Shown: piece after piece, positions 26,250 to 35,818 of the stretch
How the letters are laid out: each line of letters opens with the position of its first letter
Position numbering within the stretch: position 1 is the first letter of the stretch
NCBI GenBank assembly: GCA_023426125.1
Contig: JAFABI010000046.1
Location: forward strand, 62,001 to 126,000
Direction of reading: 5' to 3'
Length of the DNA stretch: 64,000 bases
Origin: Bacillota bacterium
GTDB lineage: Bacteria > Bacillota > Clostridia > Acetivibrionales > DTU013
Made by a program: the position numbers and the translations under genes
Notes under the pieces: generated by a model
Seen by the model: the letters and a program-made list of their open reading frames with translations, nothing else
The model's database searches: none
What the model was told of the DNA's origin: nothing

Positions 26250-27161
26250 TTGAAGGAATCCATCCATGAATATATGAAGGTGGGGATCATCCACTTTATG
26301 GCTTATCCGTCGACGATGAAGGGCGACGGGCCGATTTTCGAGACGGTAAAAAAACTGGCAGCCGACGACTACTTCGATGCAATCGAGATTGGCTGGAACA
26401 AGGATGCGGAATCAAGAAAAAGGATAAAGGGTATCCTGGAGACTTCCCATATGGCAGTGGCTTATGGGGCTCAGCCCAGGCTGCTTACTACAGGCCTGAA
26501 CATAAACGACATCAATGAAGAGATGCGTAAAAAGGCTGTAGACACATTAAAGGAAGGGATTGATGAAGCCTGCGAAATGGGAGCAACAGGCCTTGCCTTC
26601 CTCAGCGGCAAGTATGAAGAGGCTTTGAAGGAGCAGGCATATGCGGCCCTGGTTAAATCGACCGTGGAATTGTGCGCTTATGCCAGGGAAAAAGGCAATT
26701 TGAAAATCGAGCTTGAGGTCTTTGATTATGATATCGACAAAAAAAGCCTGATCGGACCGGCTGCACTTGCAAAAAGGTTTGCGGAAGAGATTTCAGCCAA
26801 ATTTGACAACTTTGGTCTGATCGTTGACTTAAGCCATCTCCCGATGCTGAGAGAAACTCCGGAGCAGGCAATATTGCCTGTCAAGGAATATCTGACCCAT
26901 GCGCATATAGGCAATTGTGTGGTGAAAAATCCCGGCTTGCCCGGATACGGAGACCTTCACCCGAGATTTGGCTTTCCGGGCGGAGAAAATGATGTGGATG
27001 AACTGGCAGAGTTTCTGAAGGTCCTTATGGATATCGGTTTTTTGAATAAAAAGAATCCCCCGGTCGTCAGCTTTGAAGTGAAGCCTTTTGGGGAGGAAGA
27101 TTCCGAGGTTGTTATCGCCAATGCAAAGAGGACCTTGAACCTTGCATGGGCAAGACTTTAA
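26250..27161 (+). CDS. TIM-barrel sugar isomerase/epimerase-like protein
   Basis: About 303 residues from TTG 26250 with AGAGGAGG 8 bases upstream; ATG 26274 is an alternative. The sequence has the AP-endonuclease-2 type barrel pattern: LEVFDYDIDKKS with a Glu for metal binding, LIVDLSHLPML with Asp-His, HAHIGNCVV with two His, and VSFEVKPFGEED with a late Glu. Enzymes of this fold isomerise or epimerise sugars or inositol derivatives. It is followed at 35 bases by a hydroxyacid dehydrogenase. Substrate unknown. Confidence 0.8.
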   Translation: MKESIHEYMKVGIIHFMAYPSTMKGDGPIFETVKKLAADDYFDAIEIGWNKDAESRKRIKGILETSHMAVAYGAQPRLLTTGLNINDINEEMRKKAVDTLKEGIDEACEMGATGLAFLSGKYEEALKEQAYAALVKSTVELCAYAREKGNLKIELEVFDYDIDKKSLIGPAALAKRFAEEISAKFDNFGLIVDLSHLPMLRETPEQAILPVKEYLTHAHIGNCVVKNPGLPGYGDLHPRFGFPGGENDVDELAEFLKVLMDIGFLNKKNPPVVSFEVKPFGEEDSEVVIANAKRTLNLAWARL

Positions 27162-27196
27162 CATTTTACTATACAGACTTTGGAGGATGAGGGAAT

Positions 27197-28153
27197 ATGA
27201 AGATTGTTGTACTTGACGGATATACATTAAATCCGGGGGATTTAAGCTGGGAAAGGCTGGAGCGGTTGGGCGAGGCAGAGATTTACGAACATACCCCTTC
27301 CTCCCAAATTATTGAGAGGGCAAAAGGGGCCAGGGGGATTTTTACCAACAAGACCCCGCTGGGCGAGGCTGAGCTTTCACAGCTGGACGGGCTTGAATAT
27401 ATAGGCGTCCTGGCCACCGGCTATAATGTTGTTGATATTCAGGCAGCGAATAAAAGGAACATAACCGTCACCAACATACCGACCTACGGAACCAGATCCG
27501 TTGCGCAGATGACGTTTGCGCTGCTCCTGGAACTGACCCAGCACGTCCAGCACCACAGCGACGCCGTCCATGCCGGAGAATGGACCAACAGCAGGGACTT
27601 TTGCTTCTGGAAGTACCCTTTGATGGAGCTTGAGGGGAAGAGCATGGGGATCATAGGCTTTGGAAGGATCGGGCAGGCGGTGGCGGACGCAGCGCAGGCC
27701 TTTGGCATGAAGGTGACCGGATTTGACAGCATTCACAGCGACCAATCCGGCAGGAAGGATTTCAGGTGGGCGGAGCTGGATGAGCTTTTAAGCAGTTCGG
27801 ATGTAGTGAGCCTCCATTGCCCCCTGTTTCCTGAAACCAGGGGCATAATAAACAGGGACAGCCTGAAGCGGATGAAAAGCTCGGCCTTTCTTATCAATAC
27901 CTCCAGGGGGCCTTTGATCATGGAGGAAGACCTGGCGGACGCACTGAACAACGGAACCATTGCAGGGGCGGGGCTCGACGTTTTGTCAACGGAACCCCCC
28001 CTGGCGGAAAATCCGCTCCTGACAGCGAAAAATTGTTATATCACGCCGCATATTTCCTGGGCTACGAAGGAAGCCAGAGCCAGGCTTATGGACATTGCCG
28101 TAAATAATCTTGAGGCCTTCCTGGCAGGACGCCCTGTCAATATTGTAGGCTAG
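27197..28153 (+). CDS. D-2-hydroxyacid dehydrogenase (glycerate dehydrogenase-like)
   Basis: A 318-residue NAD-dependent enzyme. The cofactor fold has GIIGFGRIGQAVADAA near residue 150. Catalytic residues are visible as Arg in NTSRGPLI, Glu in LSTEPP and His in YITPHISWAT. GGAGGATGAGGG precedes the ATG. Such enzymes reduce hydroxypyruvate, glyoxylate or a related 2-keto acid. With the TIM-barrel partner it may form a short route for a sugar acid. No terminator is obvious after it. Confidence 0.88.
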   Translation: MKIVVLDGYTLNPGDLSWERLERLGEAEIYEHTPSSQIIERAKGARGIFTNKTPLGEAELSQLDGLEYIGVLATGYNVVDIQAANKRNITVTNIPTYGTRSVAQMTFALLLELTQHVQHHSDAVHAGEWTNSRDFCFWKYPLMELEGKSMGIIGFGRIGQAVADAAQAFGMKVTGFDSIHSDQSGRKDFRWAELDELLSSSDVVSLHCPLFPETRGIINRDSLKRMKSSAFLINTSRGPLIMEEDLADALNNGTIAGAGLDVLSTEPPLAENPLLTAKNCYITPHISWATKEARARLMDIAVNNLEAFLAGRPVNIVG

Positions 28154-28197
28154 CGCCGCAAATACCGGAGCGGTAGATTTTTCCTCTATGCTTGTTT

Positions 28198-28257
28198 TTA
28201 TCCCTTGATGGAGCCAGGAAGAAGCCCTTTGATAAAATATCGCTTTGTTAGGGAAGG
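28198..28257 (-). pseudogene. C-terminal remnant of a carbohydrate ABC permease (MalG/LplC type)
   Basis: Minus strand, 19 codons and a stop reading PSLTKRYFIKGLLPGSIKG. This matches the invariant end of MalG/LplC permeases (compare KYFIKGIMLGSIKE at the end of the 36752 gene). No homologous sequence is seen upstream of it, so the rest of the gene has gone. The surrounding gap 28154-28498 shows no other gene I can support. Confidence 0.65.
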
Positions 28258-28379
28258 AAAGAGCTTGTGCTGCTTCTTGCTTACCGGCTGGTATTCTGCC
28301 GGGCAATTGCAGTTTAAGAGAACCGGCAGTCCTAACAAGCAGGATATCAGGCCGTTTGCAAAAATACAAGGGAATGGCC

Positions 28380-28406
28380 GGAAGACCGCCGGGAGGGCGG
28401 TCTTCC
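28380..28406. other. GC-rich hairpin without T run
   Basis: Perfect 11-bp stem GGAAGACCGCC / GGCGGTCTTCC with a 5-base loop. No T tract on either strand, so Rho-independent termination is not supported; it may stabilise the 3' end of the minus-strand message from 28499. Confidence 0.45.
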
Positions 28407-28498
28407 ATGTATGGCGGAATCAATACCGTATTTGACGGATAGAAATAGGTGATACCGCTAAACTATCTATAGGGAAAACATCAGGCATGGTATATTTT

Positions 28499-30223
28499 TT
28501 ATTGTGAGTCATGTATATCCCTGTATATATACATGAATACTCTGCCTACAGGCCGGTATCCGTCATCAACGTCCTCAGGGTTGTTTGGATTGACATAGCT
28601 GTCCAGCATTTCGTAGTAGTTCGGATGGACGGTGACTGAAAGCTTATCCTCGCTGTAAGTTCGCTCATACATGTCATAAAGGCCCTGGACGTTTTCAGGG
28701 ATGAATTTGCCGTCGAGAACATATCGGATACTTTCTTTAACAACATCGCCGCTTATAAGAGAAAAGCCGTTTTCAAAGTAGCGTATTGCATAATCCGCTG
28801 TATTTTCGTCATCAACAGCCGTACCGTCAGCTAAATACGTTCCATATGCTGTGTTCAACGTTTTGCCAAGATCCACAAAATACAGGTCGTCCTTGTCGTA
28901 GTTGCCTGCGCCGCCATACCAATCGGAAACAGAACCCTCGCAGTTAAAAAGCCGGTAGCATGCAAGTGCATAGAAGATAGCCTGGCGGTCGGTCACAGCA
29001 CGGTAAACGTCCTGCCCCTCATACGTTCTTCCGGTCTTTACATACCTCGGGGTCATGTAGTCGAGGAAATAAAACCTGGGGCAGCCGTTGAAGGTGCGTG
29101 CCGTCTGAATCGCTTTGAGCGCGCGCGAAGTAATCTGGCTTATGGTATTTTCATTATCTTTCATCGAAATGGTATCTTCCGCAGTATTGGCACGGGATTC
29201 CGCGGAGGAATCGGTAATGCTTCCCTTGAGGCCGCGGTAAAAGGTCTGGGTCGTGAAGAGCTTTTGCGGTTTGCCGGGATTATCAGGGGTCTCGGCATAT
29301 ATTTCTTTTCCCTGCCGTCCATAGGCAAAGCTGACAAAATAGCTTTCGGTGATATCGTGATCTACTGCAGGGTAGTAGTTTTTATAGGAATAAAAACACT
29401 GGTTCGCAAAAATGTCAATCCTTCTGGACAGGCGCTGCCTGAGAAGGTAAAGAAACCAGCCGGCGTCCCTGTCATAGGCCTCAACAGCCCTCTGAAAGTC
29501 GACACTTTTATCTTCGTTGAGATATCCATACTTTTCGGCATACAGGTTAATCACGCGTTTCGGCAGGAAACTGCCCTTCCAGCCGGCTGAGCAGTAATCG
29601 AAAAAGGCGCCGTTGTAGTGGCTCTCTGCGGAGAAGTCCTCCAGGACTTTGGCCATGTAATCGGCAAGGCTGGCAGGGTCAGCGGCAAAATCAAAGAAAT
29701 AAGCCTTTCCTCCGTAATAGCCGCCGAAGTCTCCGCTTGAGCGGCCGCCGATGGGGTTATCGGGGTTGATAAGCCAGCTTTGGTGATTTTCCACGATATC
29801 AAACCGCCAGGTTCCGTCCCTCATTTCGGCAGGCATTCTTTCACCCTTTTCATTGGTGAGTATCGTGCATGGCGGATCACCAAAGTCAAGCTTCTGCTCG
29901 CCCAATCTATGCTTGAAGGCTTCGTACTCATAAAAACCGCCCAATGCATTGTAGAAAAAATTGCTGCTGCCGTTGGCCGCCATCTCGTCGAGCAGTTCGG
30001 GAGGCATACTCGGCAGGCCGTTGGTAAGAAGGATCTTGAAGTTGTGCATCCAGTAAAAATTTTTTTCCCTGTATGCTTCATCCTCCTGCATATCCTTGTA
30101 GTGAAAAAAGAATTCCCCTTGCTTTACCGGCAGAGCGTAGGGGCTGTCGTTTATGACAGGATTCAAATCCTTTGATGCTTTTGCATATTCCAGGAATTTC
30201 CGGTTAATTGTCGGAGCTTTCAT
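28499..30223 (-). CDS. Hypothetical protein, possible TIM-barrel glycosidase
   Basis: A 574-residue protein that I do not recognise with certainty. No signal peptide or membrane helix is seen. Stretches rich in aromatic and acidic residues (GAFFDYCSAGWKG near residue 205, DIFANQCFYSYKNYYPAVDHD near 260-280, YFLDYMTPRYVK near 395) resemble the strand ends of putative glycoside hydrolases with a TIM barrel, where Asp in FFDY-type motifs is often catalytic. It lies downstream of a YesM/YesN pair on the same strand and next to a permease remnant, so a role in glycan breakdown is likely but unproven. Confidence 0.6.
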   Translation of the reverse strand: MKAPTINRKFLEYAKASKDLNPVINDSPYALPVKQGEFFFHYKDMQEDEAYREKNFYWMHNFKILLTNGLPSMPPELLDEMAANGSSNFFYNALGGFYEYEAFKHRLGEQKLDFGDPPCTILTNEKGERMPAEMRDGTWRFDIVENHQSWLINPDNPIGGRSSGDFGGYYGGKAYFFDFAADPASLADYMAKVLEDFSAESHYNGAFFDYCSAGWKGSFLPKRVINLYAEKYGYLNEDKSVDFQRAVEAYDRDAGWFLYLLRQRLSRRIDIFANQCFYSYKNYYPAVDHDITESYFVSFAYGRQGKEIYAETPDNPGKPQKLFTTQTFYRGLKGSITDSSAESRANTAEDTISMKDNENTISQITSRALKAIQTARTFNGCPRFYFLDYMTPRYVKTGRTYEGQDVYRAVTDRQAIFYALACYRLFNCEGSVSDWYGGAGNYDKDDLYFVDLGKTLNTAYGTYLADGTAVDDENTADYAIRYFENGFSLISGDVVKESIRYVLDGKFIPENVQGLYDMYERTYSEDKLSVTVHPNYYEMLDSYVNPNNPEDVDDGYRPVGRVFMYIYRDIHDSQ

Positions 30224-30413
30224 TTGCTTATACCCTCCTGATTAATTTTCTAAAACACATTGAGCGAATATTGAGGGTTCTCGCACTGGCAACATGTTTT
30301 CTAAAGTATAGCATTGGATAAAAGCGGATACAATTTAAAACGGCAAGGAAGTAAATACAAGTAAATTAAGAGTAAACAAGAGTAAATTATGGGCCGGGAA
30401 AAGGATAAAAAGA

Positions 30414-32000
30414 TCAGTGGGCCTGAGGATTATTCCGGTAGTCTGCCGGAGAAATACCCTGGAATTTCTTGAAATACACCGTAAAGTAGGAGGGAGAATC
30501 AAAGCCTATCTGCGACGCAATATCGCTTATCTTGTCAGTAGTACTCCGGAGGAGCTGCTTTGCCTTTTCCATCCTTTTTGCATTTATATAATCGGAAAGA
30601 TTTATTCCCGATATCTGCTTGTAAAGCCTTGAAAAGTATGACCGGTTCAAATAAACCTTGTTTGCCAGCGTAGACAAGGACAAATCACTGTCAAGGTTTG
30701 CGTCTATGTATCTGTTGGTCTGTGCAACGACATTTTGGGAGTTGCTGGCAAGGGACTGCTCCTGTTTGTCAAAAAGGATATTTCCAAAATCGATGATGGA
30801 TTCCAGAAGCTTTTCACTGTCGAAGGAGCCGGCTTCCTTTAGGAGGCTTTCCATATCGGAATCATAAAGGATGGACGGATCGATTTCATAACGGAAAAAA
30901 ACCTCAAGAAATATTGCGCGGCTCTGATGCCATACGGCAAAAATTTCCTGCCTGCCGGAAGCGCCTGACAGCATTTTGCCGAGGTCCGCGCAAAGTGCTT
31001 CGAATTCATTCCTTGCACCCGAATACAGGGCTTGCTTTATATTGTTCATCAGGTTGATAAGTTCCGATATATCTGTGTTTTTGGAGCTATCCCGCTCTTT
31101 TGCAAACAACAGCTCCATGCCGTAATGGAAATTTGCCGTTCTGCAAAGCTCAAGATAGCAGTCTTTTATTTCCTCCAGCTTTATTGGAGACTCACTCATG
31201 ATGAAGGAAATCCTGGACTCGTACCTGTTGAAAAAGACATCCTGGATTTGCTCGAAATAATACTTCATCTGATGCATGATGGTAAGAGTTTTATCCTTGT
31301 CAAATATCAAGATACAGAGCTGGTTTCTTTCAGGCCCGATAAAGCTGATGTGATCGTAGGGTATTATGCTCTTGAGAAGCCCAAGCAGCTTGTGAGCCAT
31401 GAGGTAGCTGTCTGCCGGGGAGCTGCCGGACAAAATTCTGCAAATGGACAGATAAAAAGGTTGCCTGGTGGCAAGGTGTTCATTCGGAGGGTATATATTA
31501 TCAAGGATAGAGAGGCTGTCTCCGCATAAAACCCGGGACAGGGCATTTTGCCAGAGCATGGGGGCGATCTGCTCCAGTTGCTGCTCTGCTTGCTTGAGGA
31601 GGGCTTGCTGGCTTTCCTCCGACTCAATCTGCCGGATGAATTGATTGACCGCCTGTTTTATTGCAGGCTCGCCCTCGGATTTCAATATATATTTCACATT
31701 GTTATGCTGGATGGACTCATATGCGTAGTCGAAGCTTTTATGGCCCGTAAGAAAGATAACTTTTGAATCGGGCCAGGATTCCCTCAATATTTTCATGAGC
31801 CGGATCCCGTCCATTTGAGGCATGCATATGTCAAAAAGCGCGATATCAACCTTTTTGTATTTTATGATCTCCGCCGCACGAAAACCGTTGTAGGTATTAA
31901 AAACTTCCAATTGGGGGTATTCGCTGAATATGCCGAGCATCCTGTCCGAGATGATTGGTTCGTCATCTGCAATAAGAAGAGTGATAATCTTTTCGTCCAT
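30414..32000 (-). CDS. Response regulator with AraC-type DNA-binding domain (YesN-like), second pair
   Basis: A 528-residue response regulator from ATG 32000 (AAGGAGG upstream; an upstream reading to 32039 is not needed). Receiver domain with acidic pair DD at 12-13, phosphoacceptor Asp57 in LFDICMP, and the conserved Lys in YILKSEGEP. The C-terminal AraC domain has VYLNRSYFSRLYKQISG and GFDSPSYFTVYFKKFQG. It follows its kinase gene by 57 bases on the same strand and probably activates the divergent importer starting at 34010. Confidence 0.92.
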   Translation of the reverse strand: MDEKIITLLIADDEPIISDRMLGIFSEYPQLEVFNTYNGFRAAEIIKYKKVDIALFDICMPQMDGIRLMKILRESWPDSKVIFLTGHKSFDYAYESIQHNNVKYILKSEGEPAIKQAVNQFIRQIESEESQQALLKQAEQQLEQIAPMLWQNALSRVLCGDSLSILDNIYPPNEHLATRQPFYLSICRILSGSSPADSYLMAHKLLGLLKSIIPYDHISFIGPERNQLCILIFDKDKTLTIMHQMKYYFEQIQDVFFNRYESRISFIMSESPIKLEEIKDCYLELCRTANFHYGMELLFAKERDSSKNTDISELINLMNNIKQALYSGARNEFEALCADLGKMLSGASGRQEIFAVWHQSRAIFLEVFFRYEIDPSILYDSDMESLLKEAGSFDSEKLLESIIDFGNILFDKQEQSLASNSQNVVAQTNRYIDANLDSDLSLSTLANKVYLNRSYFSRLYKQISGINLSDYINAKRMEKAKQLLRSTTDKISDIASQIGFDSPSYFTVYFKKFQGISPADYRNNPQAH

Positions 32001-32057
32001 ACGGAAGCCTCCTTGGAATCTGGTATAAGTGTAACACATAAAAAAAGTTATTGCAAA

Positions 32058-33788
32058 TCAACGGCGATATTCCCTGGGATAGATGTAAAAACGGACCGCC
32101 AATCCCCCAAGTCTGCCGATACCGAGCTCCAGGTCCTCCGAACTGCCGTAGAACAATTTCAAACGTGCGTTGACATTTTTCATTGCGCCATCCGTTTCCT
32201 GCTTTTCAAAGAAACCTCTTCTTATCTCCTCAAGCTTCCCCGGAGTCAGGCTGCCATTATTTTCGACAGTAACTGCAAGGCAGCTTTCCCCGGATTTCTC
32301 GGTTTTTTCGAAGTGCACTTCCAAAAGGCCTCCTTCAAGGCAATCGGAAAATGCGTAGTTGTATGCGTTCTCTAAAAACGGCTGCAATATGAGACGGGGC
32401 ACGCAGCAACTGCCATAGGCTTCCGGCAGTTCATCAAAGGTCACCGTGACGCGGTTTGCGAAGCGCATTTGCTGGATATCCGTGTAAAACCTGGCATAGG
32501 TGAGTTCAGTTCCCAAATTGATATATTCATTCTCATCCTTTGTAATGAATCGAAAAAGATTCGACAGCTTTTCGATCATTTCCGCCGCTTGTTCATTCTC
32601 TCCGTTGCGGCAAAGACAGGAGATGTTGAAAAGACTGTTGTAAAGGAAATGAGGCTGCATATTGCTTTGAAGCTGTCTCATTCTCGCTTCCCTTGCAATG
32701 AGCTTGTAGTTCAGGATTTCCTGAATATCGTTTTTAAGTCTCTGCAGTATATCGTTAAGTACCCGGTAATACTGGGAGAAGAGGCTTTTCCTCATGTCCC
32801 CGGGCTTCAGGCTGAAGTTGTTGTTTTGTATTGCATCAAAAGCTGAGCTCAAAATTGTAAATGGTTTGTACAATAATTTATAGATATAAATTGTAAAAAT
32901 GCCTATCACCATAAAAGTAATGCCAAAGATGAGCAGAAACAGGTTCTGGTATGATTTAAGCTGGCCGATCAGGGATGAATTGGGAACAAGATACAAAAGC
33001 TCAATATTGAAGGTGGACAGGGATGAATTGAAAGAGCTGTATTGTTTCAAATCCAAAGCGCTCAGATCATTGACGCTTTTGACAGCCGGATTCGTGGAAA
33101 CCAGGAATTTGTCGCCGCTGTACAGTATAAAATAGCTATTCGCGTAATCGGAAAGCATTTTTATGCTGTTGAGAAGCTGGGCTGATGAGAGCTCAACACG
33201 GCAAATAATGCTGGGAAGGGAGGACTCACGTGACGAGAGATAATCGTTGCTCCACAGGATAAGGCTGATTTTGTTGTTATAAAAAGTGATGGGGGGATTC
33301 AAATAGCGGTTGTCGAAGGCCGATATCAAATGCAGGAGATCTTCGTTTGTAAGAAGGTCGTCCTTATTTTTCCCGGTGGTGAAGAATGAACTGCTGCGGG
33401 GAAAATAGATCGATACGTGGTCAATGAGCGGATTGATGGTATGCAGCTGCACGGCGCGGTTTTGAATCTGGTTTTTCATCGTGGTTATCTCATATTCACC
33501 CGGATCCTTATCCTGCTGCATGATTGCATATCTTTGCAAAAGGCTGTCGTTGGTCAGCGCAGCGCTTTGATACATTATATTGTAAATCACCTGGTTCAGC
33601 ATGTCGTTCGTAAAGGCAATTTTTGTCTGAAGGTTTACGTTGGTATTATCCAAAATAATGTTTTTGCTTTTTTCGTTCAAATAAACATTTGCTGCCAGGA
33701 GAGGAAGCATGCACAATAGAAATGAGACGATAATTCTCAAGGAGACACGTTTGGCTACGGATACTCTGCGTGCTGCATCAAGGCTCAT
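32058..33788 (-). CDS. Membrane sensor histidine kinase (YesM-like), second pair
   Basis: A 576-residue kinase, ATG at 33788 with TGGAGGT upstream. One helix near residues 15-35 (IIVSFLLCMLPLLAANVYL), an extracellular domain to about 285, a second helix near 290-315, then the His_kinase domain with phosphoacceptor His380 in NMQPHFLYNSLF. The ATPase region has QPFLENAYNYAF (N box) and a less typical G-box region (VENNGSLTPGK). First gene of the minus-strand regulatory unit, transcribed from the promoter at 33883-33910. Confidence 0.92.
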   Translation of the reverse strand: MSLDAARRVSVAKRVSLRIIVSFLLCMLPLLAANVYLNEKSKNIILDNTNVNLQTKIAFTNDMLNQVIYNIMYQSAALTNDSLLQRYAIMQQDKDPGEYEITTMKNQIQNRAVQLHTINPLIDHVSIYFPRSSSFFTTGKNKDDLLTNEDLLHLISAFDNRYLNPPITFYNNKISLILWSNDYLSSRESSLPSIICRVELSSAQLLNSIKMLSDYANSYFILYSGDKFLVSTNPAVKSVNDLSALDLKQYSSFNSSLSTFNIELLYLVPNSSLIGQLKSYQNLFLLIFGITFMVIGIFTIYIYKLLYKPFTILSSAFDAIQNNNFSLKPGDMRKSLFSQYYRVLNDILQRLKNDIQEILNYKLIAREARMRQLQSNMQPHFLYNSLFNISCLCRNGENEQAAEMIEKLSNLFRFITKDENEYINLGTELTYARFYTDIQQMRFANRVTVTFDELPEAYGSCCVPRLILQPFLENAYNYAFSDCLEGGLLEVHFEKTEKSGESCLAVTVENNGSLTPGKLEEIRRGFFEKQETDGAMKNVNARLKLFYGSSEDLELGIGRLGGLAVRFYIYPREYRR

Positions 33789-33882
33789 ATATTACCTCCA
33801 CAACGGTGTACGGAATGATTTTCATGGAATTAGCCGTACTGCACCAGAAATTTTCAAGGTAGAACACATTCAGACATTTATT

Positions 33883-33910
33883 ATTATAAACAAAAATGCA
33901 AAAATGTAAA
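33883..33910 (-). promoter_or_regulatory. Promoter of the second kinase/regulator pair
   Basis: Minus strand: -35 TTTACA (33905-33910), 16-base spacer, -10 TATAAT (33883-33888). It lies back to back with the importer promoter at 33946-33974. Confidence 0.7.
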
Positions 33911-33945
33911 GTAAACAGAACACAATAGAATACAAACAGTTCGAA

Positions 33946-33974
33946 TTGCCTGTACCCGACAGCTGATTTATACT
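33946..33974 (+). promoter_or_regulatory. Promoter of the amino-sugar importer operon
   Basis: -35 TTGCCT (33946-33951), 17-base spacer, -10 TATACT (33969-33974), 35 bases before the ATG at 34010. The weak -35 is consistent with activation by the adjacent AraC-type response regulator. Confidence 0.65.
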
Positions 33975-34009
33975 GGAAGCACAAAAGAACTTACGAGGGA
34001 GGAAATAAA

Positions 34010-35728
34010 ATGGCAAAAAGTGTTCTATGCACCGTATTGGCATTCATCATGATGCTGGCTGTTGCAGGCTGTGGTGGAAATCAGCCTGATGACGGCGCTA
34101 CCGTAACTTCGGCTGAATCAACTGCTGAAGTTGCATCAACGGATTCCGGAACGAAGGTATCCTGGGACGACAAATATGAAACGCCAATCACCCTGAATGT
34201 AGTACTGTCGTTACCACAAGCATCACACGCGGAAATTACAGAACCATCGCAGACTTCTTACTTCAAACTGGCGGAATCAGAGCTGGGAATAAAGTTAAAC
34301 ATACTCTGGTCCCTGCCGCCCGACCAATATGATCAGAAATTCAACCTGTCCCTCTTATCGGGCGACCTGCCGGACATATTCTCAATACCCTACGGCAATG
34401 TAGCAGTGTATAACGATCTCGCCGATAGCGGTGCCATCTGGGAAATCGGAGAGGAATACGACGACTGTCTGCACCCTGAGCTTTTGAAATACTACCGGCA
34501 GCCGGACGTTAAAAAGTTCAAGGACCAGATAGAGCAGGTAAACGGTGCGAGCTATTCCTATGCCAATGTCTTTGACTCAAAATGCAACACTCCTTACTGG
34601 TATATAAGAAAAGACTATCTTGACAAACTGGGGCTGGGTGTGCCCGGAACCGTGGAAGAGCTCATGGATGCGGCTAAAAAGATGAGCGATGCAGGACTGG
34701 GCACTTTGGGCATTGTAGGGGGCAGCGACGGTGCCGGCTTCCTGCCTGATGTCTGGGGGAGCATGATTCCCGTATTCAACTGCTTCGGAGCTTACCCGGG
34801 CCTTGGCAACTGGGTCGTGAAGGACGGCAAGCTGGAAAGCGGCCTGATACAGCCGGAAGTCAGGGACGGATTGCTTACACTGCAGGCAATGTACAAAGAC
34901 GGTGCTCTTGACAAAAACTTTGCATCCAAGACGTCCGCGAACTTCACCGAGGATGTGCTCAACGGCAGGATCGGCATTTTTTCAGGAGTCTGGTGGCATG
35001 CCGCATGGCCTTTGACAACAATGATAAAGGACGACAGCAAAACCGACTGGATAGCAGTTCCCGTACTGCCGTCAGCAAAGGTTGCCGCTCCGAAGACATC
35101 CAGCGTTCCTTTCGTAGCTTCCCATTTCAATATGGTAAGCAAGAGTTGCAAGAATCCGGAAGCCCTGGCAAAGCTTTTAAGCATGGATTACGAGCTGCAG
35201 GTCAACGGTGTGACGAGATGGGGGAAAGAGAAGGCGGTGGATACGTATGAAAATAACTGGAAGCCTCTACAGCTGACCTCCTCCATATTCGACCTGGAGC
35301 ATAGTGCCGCAAACCGCGTGGCATTTGCAAAATCGAAGGAAGAGGCGATGGCAGTCATCAATGAACCCGGGAACATGGGTTCTGCAAACCTCAATATCGC
35401 CCTCAGCGCCATATACAAATACAAGTGGGAAGGCAGCAAAGCCGACTGGGGCTGGTACTTCAGCCGCGCCCCCGAGGATTCGGGGCTGGGCCTTACGGAA
35501 AAGCTTTACAGGGATAATCTGGTTCAGACCAATCCCTATGTCGGACCTCCCCTTGCCGCGGATATCGAAAAGGGAGCGGCGCTGCTTACAGCCAGGAATG
35601 AGGCGTTTGCGCGCGTAATCATGGGCGACCCGATTTCCACCTATGACAAATTCGTAGAAAGCTGGAAGAAGAACGGCGGGGACGAAATGACCCAGCAGGC
35701 GAACGAATGGTATGCAAAGAATAAGTAA
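34010..35728 (+). CDS. Extracellular sugar-binding lipoprotein, LplA type, second importer
   Basis: A 572-residue family 1 binding protein. The signal peptide ends in lipobox VAGC with Cys21 lipidated. The binding fold has LLSGDLPDIFSIPYGNVAVY near residue 115 and DKLGLGVPGTVEELMDAAK near residue 205. GAGGGAGG lies before the ATG. First gene of an operon whose downstream enzymes point to N-acetylglucosamine-containing glycans. A hairpin after the stop may raise its expression relative to the permeases. Confidence 0.92.
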   Translation: MAKSVLCTVLAFIMMLAVAGCGGNQPDDGATVTSAESTAEVASTDSGTKVSWDDKYETPITLNVVLSLPQASHAEITEPSQTSYFKLAESELGIKLNILWSLPPDQYDQKFNLSLLSGDLPDIFSIPYGNVAVYNDLADSGAIWEIGEEYDDCLHPELLKYYRQPDVKKFKDQIEQVNGASYSYANVFDSKCNTPYWYIRKDYLDKLGLGVPGTVEELMDAAKKMSDAGLGTLGIVGGSDGAGFLPDVWGSMIPVFNCFGAYPGLGNWVVKDGKLESGLIQPEVRDGLLTLQAMYKDGALDKNFASKTSANFTEDVLNGRIGIFSGVWWHAAWPLTTMIKDDSKTDWIAVPVLPSAKVAAPKTSSVPFVASHFNMVSKSCKNPEALAKLLSMDYELQVNGVTRWGKEKAVDTYENNWKPLQLTSSIFDLEHSAANRVAFAKSKEEAMAVINEPGNMGSANLNIALSAIYKYKWEGSKADWGWYFSRAPEDSGLGLTEKLYRDNLVQTNPYVGPPLAADIEKGAALLTARNEAFARVIMGDPISTYDKFVESWKKNGGDEMTQQANEWYAKNK

Positions 35729-35759
35729 CGTGGCAAATAAGCCATAATATCCCGGAACT

Positions 35760-35805
35760 AAAGGCAATTGCCTGTTCTGAACGTTAAGGGCGGGCAATTG
35801 CTTTT
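35760..35805 (+). terminator. Intercistronic hairpin after the binding protein (attenuator-like)
   Basis: A 13-bp stem (35760-35772 with 35793-35805, one G-T pair) with a 20-base loop and only four T at its foot. It is placed between the binding-protein stop and the permease ribosome site, as for the hairpin at 444-471. Likely partial termination. Confidence 0.6.
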
Positions 35806-35818
35806 AAGGAGGCAATTG

